Part shown: positions 15,301 to 15,600 of the stretch, piece after piece | Position numbering within the stretch: position 1 is the stretch's first letter | How the letters are laid out: the number at the start of each line of letters is the position of its first letter | Assembly (NCBI GenBank): GCA_039029535.1 | Contig: JBCCFW010000173.1 | Coordinates: forward strand, 1-15,600 | From: JBCCFW01 sp039029535 | GTDB taxonomy: Bacteria > Acidobacteriota > JBCCFW01 | Direction of reading: 5' to 3' | DNA length: 15,600 nucleotides | Notes under the pieces: model-generated | What the model was told of the DNA's origin: nothing | The model's input: the letters and a program-made list of their open reading frames with translations, nothing else | The model's database searches: none | Translations under genes and position numbers: made by a program

Positions 15301-15600
15301 ACGGCGCGACCGACGTCGTGGCCCACGACAACGACGGTCGTCTGGTCGTTCTCGATGCCAGTGGCACGCCGCTCCCGGGTTGGCCCGTGCAGGTGCGCAA
15401 CGGCGGCGGGCCGAGCTCGCCGACTCTCGTCGACCAGGATCGCGATGGTGAGTGGGAGATCGTCGTCGGCTCGCTCGGCGGCGCGACGTGGAGCTTCACG
15501 CCGGACGGCCTGGTCCGACCCGGCTGGCCGCATCAGGCCGGTGGCCCGGTCATCGGCTCGCCCATCGCCGTCGATGTCGACGACGACCTCGAGCTGGAGC
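9345..15600 (+). CDS. Giant secreted surface protein: DUF11-like repeats, LruC domain, FG-GAP propeller (3'-partial)
   Basis: One open frame of 2085 codons with no stop before the window ends. The ATG at 9345 follows GAGGA by four bases; ATG 9342 is out of frame. Residues 1-30 form a Sec signal peptide with a hydrophobic core (LPWLVLASLFVASS) and likely cleavage after AKA or AKAQ. Residues about 35-1450 are beta-rich Ig-like modules, several of the DUF11 type with the signature TLPDGL. Residues about 1490-1730 resemble the LruC/DUF4842 domain: GFEDL from Gly1502, DFDYND (1514-1519), ARGASFNHRLLLRLGI, and WP at 1717. From ~1780 an FG-GAP-type propeller carries calcium-loop motifs about every 48 residues. 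The composition is acidic and cysteine-poor, typical of an extracellular calcium-stabilised protein. The role is inferred: an adhesin or matrix scaffold co-expressed with the polysaccharide. Any C-terminal anchor lies beyond the window. Confidence 0.88.
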   Translation, partial: MSRQHHPGILQHLPWLVLASLFVASSAKAQSDADGSLDLDLVFAIDAPTTALAGRPFDVGFDFASLLSSEGDAFELGLSMVLPADVSFVESELLGRPTRRRVDADTGETTLTFSTSRGLIPGDSLEGSMTLLAILPPGEEVPLRWLGHAGDSPFGLGAPPPGENAATFGALDLTHPTAALAGSTVSSDDDAPAGFPTTLPASDSALFTTATVRLTPFEVEVIPHVAEGERATGTGVNAYLTTIRLTGNGIDEVTGVSVEDVLSNNREFLGWDDVPAGVMVDAWANEPTAGEVMLTLSDVLIPTNGMVDVVYRSGITEYRVGDATNEHLGGAASSVAVQDGALVRDGGATPGGGEPATDDAVALTGYFQGISLPPELIPPPARAAVEAEYVAVQKGRDRKIKVIDDTVVYTLSYQVSEYLALQGPMTFTDTLPDGLVFDGAGSVTIEQSGGSTISFDVSSGTADPFHGDTEIRFTLAGGGTLPAAATGTIRYTATVDGLFEGPGNIDYECSETLTNLVRVDAVVSDEGTTDPSILGTGTADDSAATITTPEPTLEKVFVSMMDPDGVLHDGTAGTPDFDVVNEPVLPGSTLLFAVTAEFPRVPTLGVRLDDYLPLLTTSAAEIVDIRLNVDSSLVDVDGVSIATNDGDGDGFADDTMAGRRAPFDASSGGFPDTVLNNALRFELGDVPPEARFVLLIETQVTDEVPDPLPADGLVPTRNAAVLSWVDDEDVVQGTLVVNREFDIALGSVQASKSVSPSRPDAGDTARYTVRLENVGPAPAYLDDVIDTLPDGLTFVPGSVTIEDGDGVDVAASPSHELDGNELRFWFRPTGATHPSLLPAAGDVDSNVVVITYETVVASDMNPKTALVNTVRTDYFSRPDSPDSFKLGTAMDSVTLTTEEVKLAKNVISSSEPSTSGTELAIGETAVMEIEVRIPEGRMEAAVLTEVMPRGLELLSAELVSVDPRLSIGGPAELVLTDDRYSDGALDTLTVDLGEVVHPATDDDLFASIFFRVVVRTLDVSQSTNWRSWRAMTYLHDGDELEDRYGRSVRVVLPELVLTKTGDVGAVDSGDAVTYTLRLEHGPGTRADAFDIVLEEPLSSSLSLVSAGTPRTSMMLGSAPVVQGSGEPGDPVVLTIDELPIGEWVEVDVQCMVLGEIRSSTTIRNQATASFDSLPGDDAHARTFSVEDSLDIASRALGLTHALIDADHPATSGSEAVVGEVVTFRVTVDVLEGVTEDMVVDVTLPDGLVFLDEVGVRLDPSLSVARIPGVETVSGDLSWSFGDVTNHDRDNDRGEEIAIEYRAVVANVAENQVGANVVSAASVTSAAGDRGPVDAVGSVVEPLLELDAGFLVRHAQVGDVVPLSLKARHALSSGSTAHDAFIELTLPDWLTWIDPDPSGPAGMIEYDSATRLVRIELGDMTTDMGPASPMGLDLDLQLGRNPDGAVLTPTLRWSTLSGDPVMRVPGAPISTERTGSASDPGGSINDLYFSGEAALLGAHFLIGFEDLAGHPSANDFDYNDLLCRIELDESYDEDGLTRFEVTIEAMARGASFNHRLLLRLGIAGETDTTVVHRDASGGHLGTESFSNDGDVIEDLTIFESTWGAMPPNGDGPDWWSANTDVAQDETIAGWVTTVEVIVHEPERNPRIPDLAATPGIDEHVLGLLGFSLWVHGEDYEVVADGVGRNATLALLSADRFPGHALNGHPLRQFELFHGDGDWPTERTSVWTTFPDYVQHLRAGRHDRLGWAESPDPSRSWRSRRSSGLRSVSANTSSEPSIDPLSATPLLLDVDGDGVMEVIQGSFGGVITVVDPMTGAVESQFDLGQGRTSQASITGVDLDGDDIPEVVRGHEDGTVWASALDGTGRRQLAATGGPIKSTVSVGDLHEDGGVDLVFMSGDGDLWILDGAGVRAPVTTTVSSVADVGHHYFLTSTPAIADLDGEPGLEIVVGTLDGHVVALDADGVMLPGWPHDMGAPVLSSVALGDVDGDGATDVVAHDNDGRLVVLDASGTPLPGWPVQVRNGGGPSSPTLVDQDRDGEWEIVVGSLGGATWSFTPDGLVRPGWPHQAGGPVIGSPIAVDVDDDLELE
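10503..13545 (+). repeat. Tandem DUF11-like (Ig-fold) protein repeats
   Basis: Divergent modules share the pattern K-x-(small)-x-G-D/E-x-V-x-Y/F-x-(hydrophobic)-x-(hydrophobic) followed 30-50 residues later by a TLPDGL-type motif. Clear motif copies are TLPDGLVF at 10632, TLPDGLTF at 11703, TLPDGLVF at 13068 and TLPDWLTW at 13494. Degenerate modules start near 11001 (LEKVFVS), 12042 (VKLAKNV) and 12507 (LVLTKTGDV). Spacing is irregular, so modules differ in length, and no long near-identical DNA repeats were seen. Such repeats usually form extended stalks in surface proteins. Confidence 0.75.
13800..14560 (+). other. LruC/DUF4842-like domain within the giant surface protein
   Basis: After the DUF11-like stalk the protein has GFEDL (from 13848) and NDFDYNDLL (from 13881), the acidic core typical of LruC/DUF4114-like domains. 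This is followed by a GASFNHRLLLRLGI segment and, near the end, GDWPTERTS...FPDYVQHL, matching the order of conserved blocks in LruC proteins. The acidic cluster probably binds calcium. Assignment is by motif memory only; DUF4114 would be the alternative. Confidence 0.7.
14680..15600 (+). repeat. FG-GAP/VCBS-type beta-propeller with regular calcium loops
   Basis: Seven Asp-rich loops of the D-x-D-x-D-G type begin at 14703 (DVDGDG), 14847 (DLDGDD), 14988 (DLHEDG), 15147 (DLDGEP), 15288 (DVDGDG), 15432 (DQDRDG) and 15573 (DVDDD). The intervals are 48, 47, 53, 47, 48 and 47 residues. Each is followed by E-V/I-V-x-G and a strand such as GHVVALDADG; LPGWP recurs between blades. This matches an integrin-type seven-bladed propeller, with the seventh blade cut by the window end. 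Confidence 0.82.

Noticed and set aside
11613..15533. A 1306-codon open frame on the minus strand.
   Set aside because: It lies wholly antisense to the giant surface-protein frame. Its translation is rich in His, Arg, Gly and Asp with no recognisable domain, as expected from the reverse of GC-rich, GAC/GTC-biased codons.

Overview
This is a GC-rich window (roughly two-thirds G+C by eye) with tightly packed genes, all on the + strand. It looks like part of an exopolysaccharide or O-antigen-like locus followed by the start of a very large secreted surface protein. The sigma-54 activator, the Wzz/Wzy-type genes, the LruC domain and the FG-GAP propeller point to a Gram-negative-type bacterium with an outer surface. 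Acidobacteriota, Myxococcota, Planctomycetota or a related high-GC phylum all fit; the sequence alone does not settle the lineage.

Region 1 (about 1-2259) holds a 5'-truncated Wzz/GumC-like chain-length protein and an ExoQ/Wzy-like polymerase or ligase, joined by a GTGA overlap. The first ~80 bases are AT-richer than the rest, show a 12-bp periodicity and may not belong to the true gene. Region 2 (2302-3738) is a complete NtrC-type sigma-54 activator with receiver, AAA+ and Fis-type HTH domains.

Region 3 (3739-9027) starts with a sequence having exact sigma-54 promoter spacing. It drives five overlapping genes: a stand-alone receiver protein, a fusion of a PglC/WcaJ-type phosphosugar transferase with a WecG/TagA-type glycosyltransferase, a GT2 transferase, a GT4 transferase, and a GDP-L-fucose synthase-like reductase. 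Together they would start a lipid-linked repeat unit, extend it and supply a deoxysugar. Wzy and Wzz would then polymerise the repeat unit and set its length.

Region 4 (9028-15600) is a 317-base intergenic stretch with a perfect inverted repeat and a second sigma-54-type promoter, followed by a gene of more than 2085 codons that runs off the window. Its product has a Sec signal peptide, a string of DUF11-like Ig-fold repeats, a LruC/DUF4842-like domain and an FG-GAP-type beta-propeller with calcium-loop motifs every ~48 residues.

The two sigma-54 elements match at 20 of 25 positions, including bases outside the core consensus. The activator gene ends just upstream of the first one. The best reading is a small regulon in which one activator switches on both the polysaccharide operon and a giant matrix or surface protein. 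This resembles the PrsR-controlled EPS/PEP-CTERM systems, but no sorting tag or exosortase is visible here.
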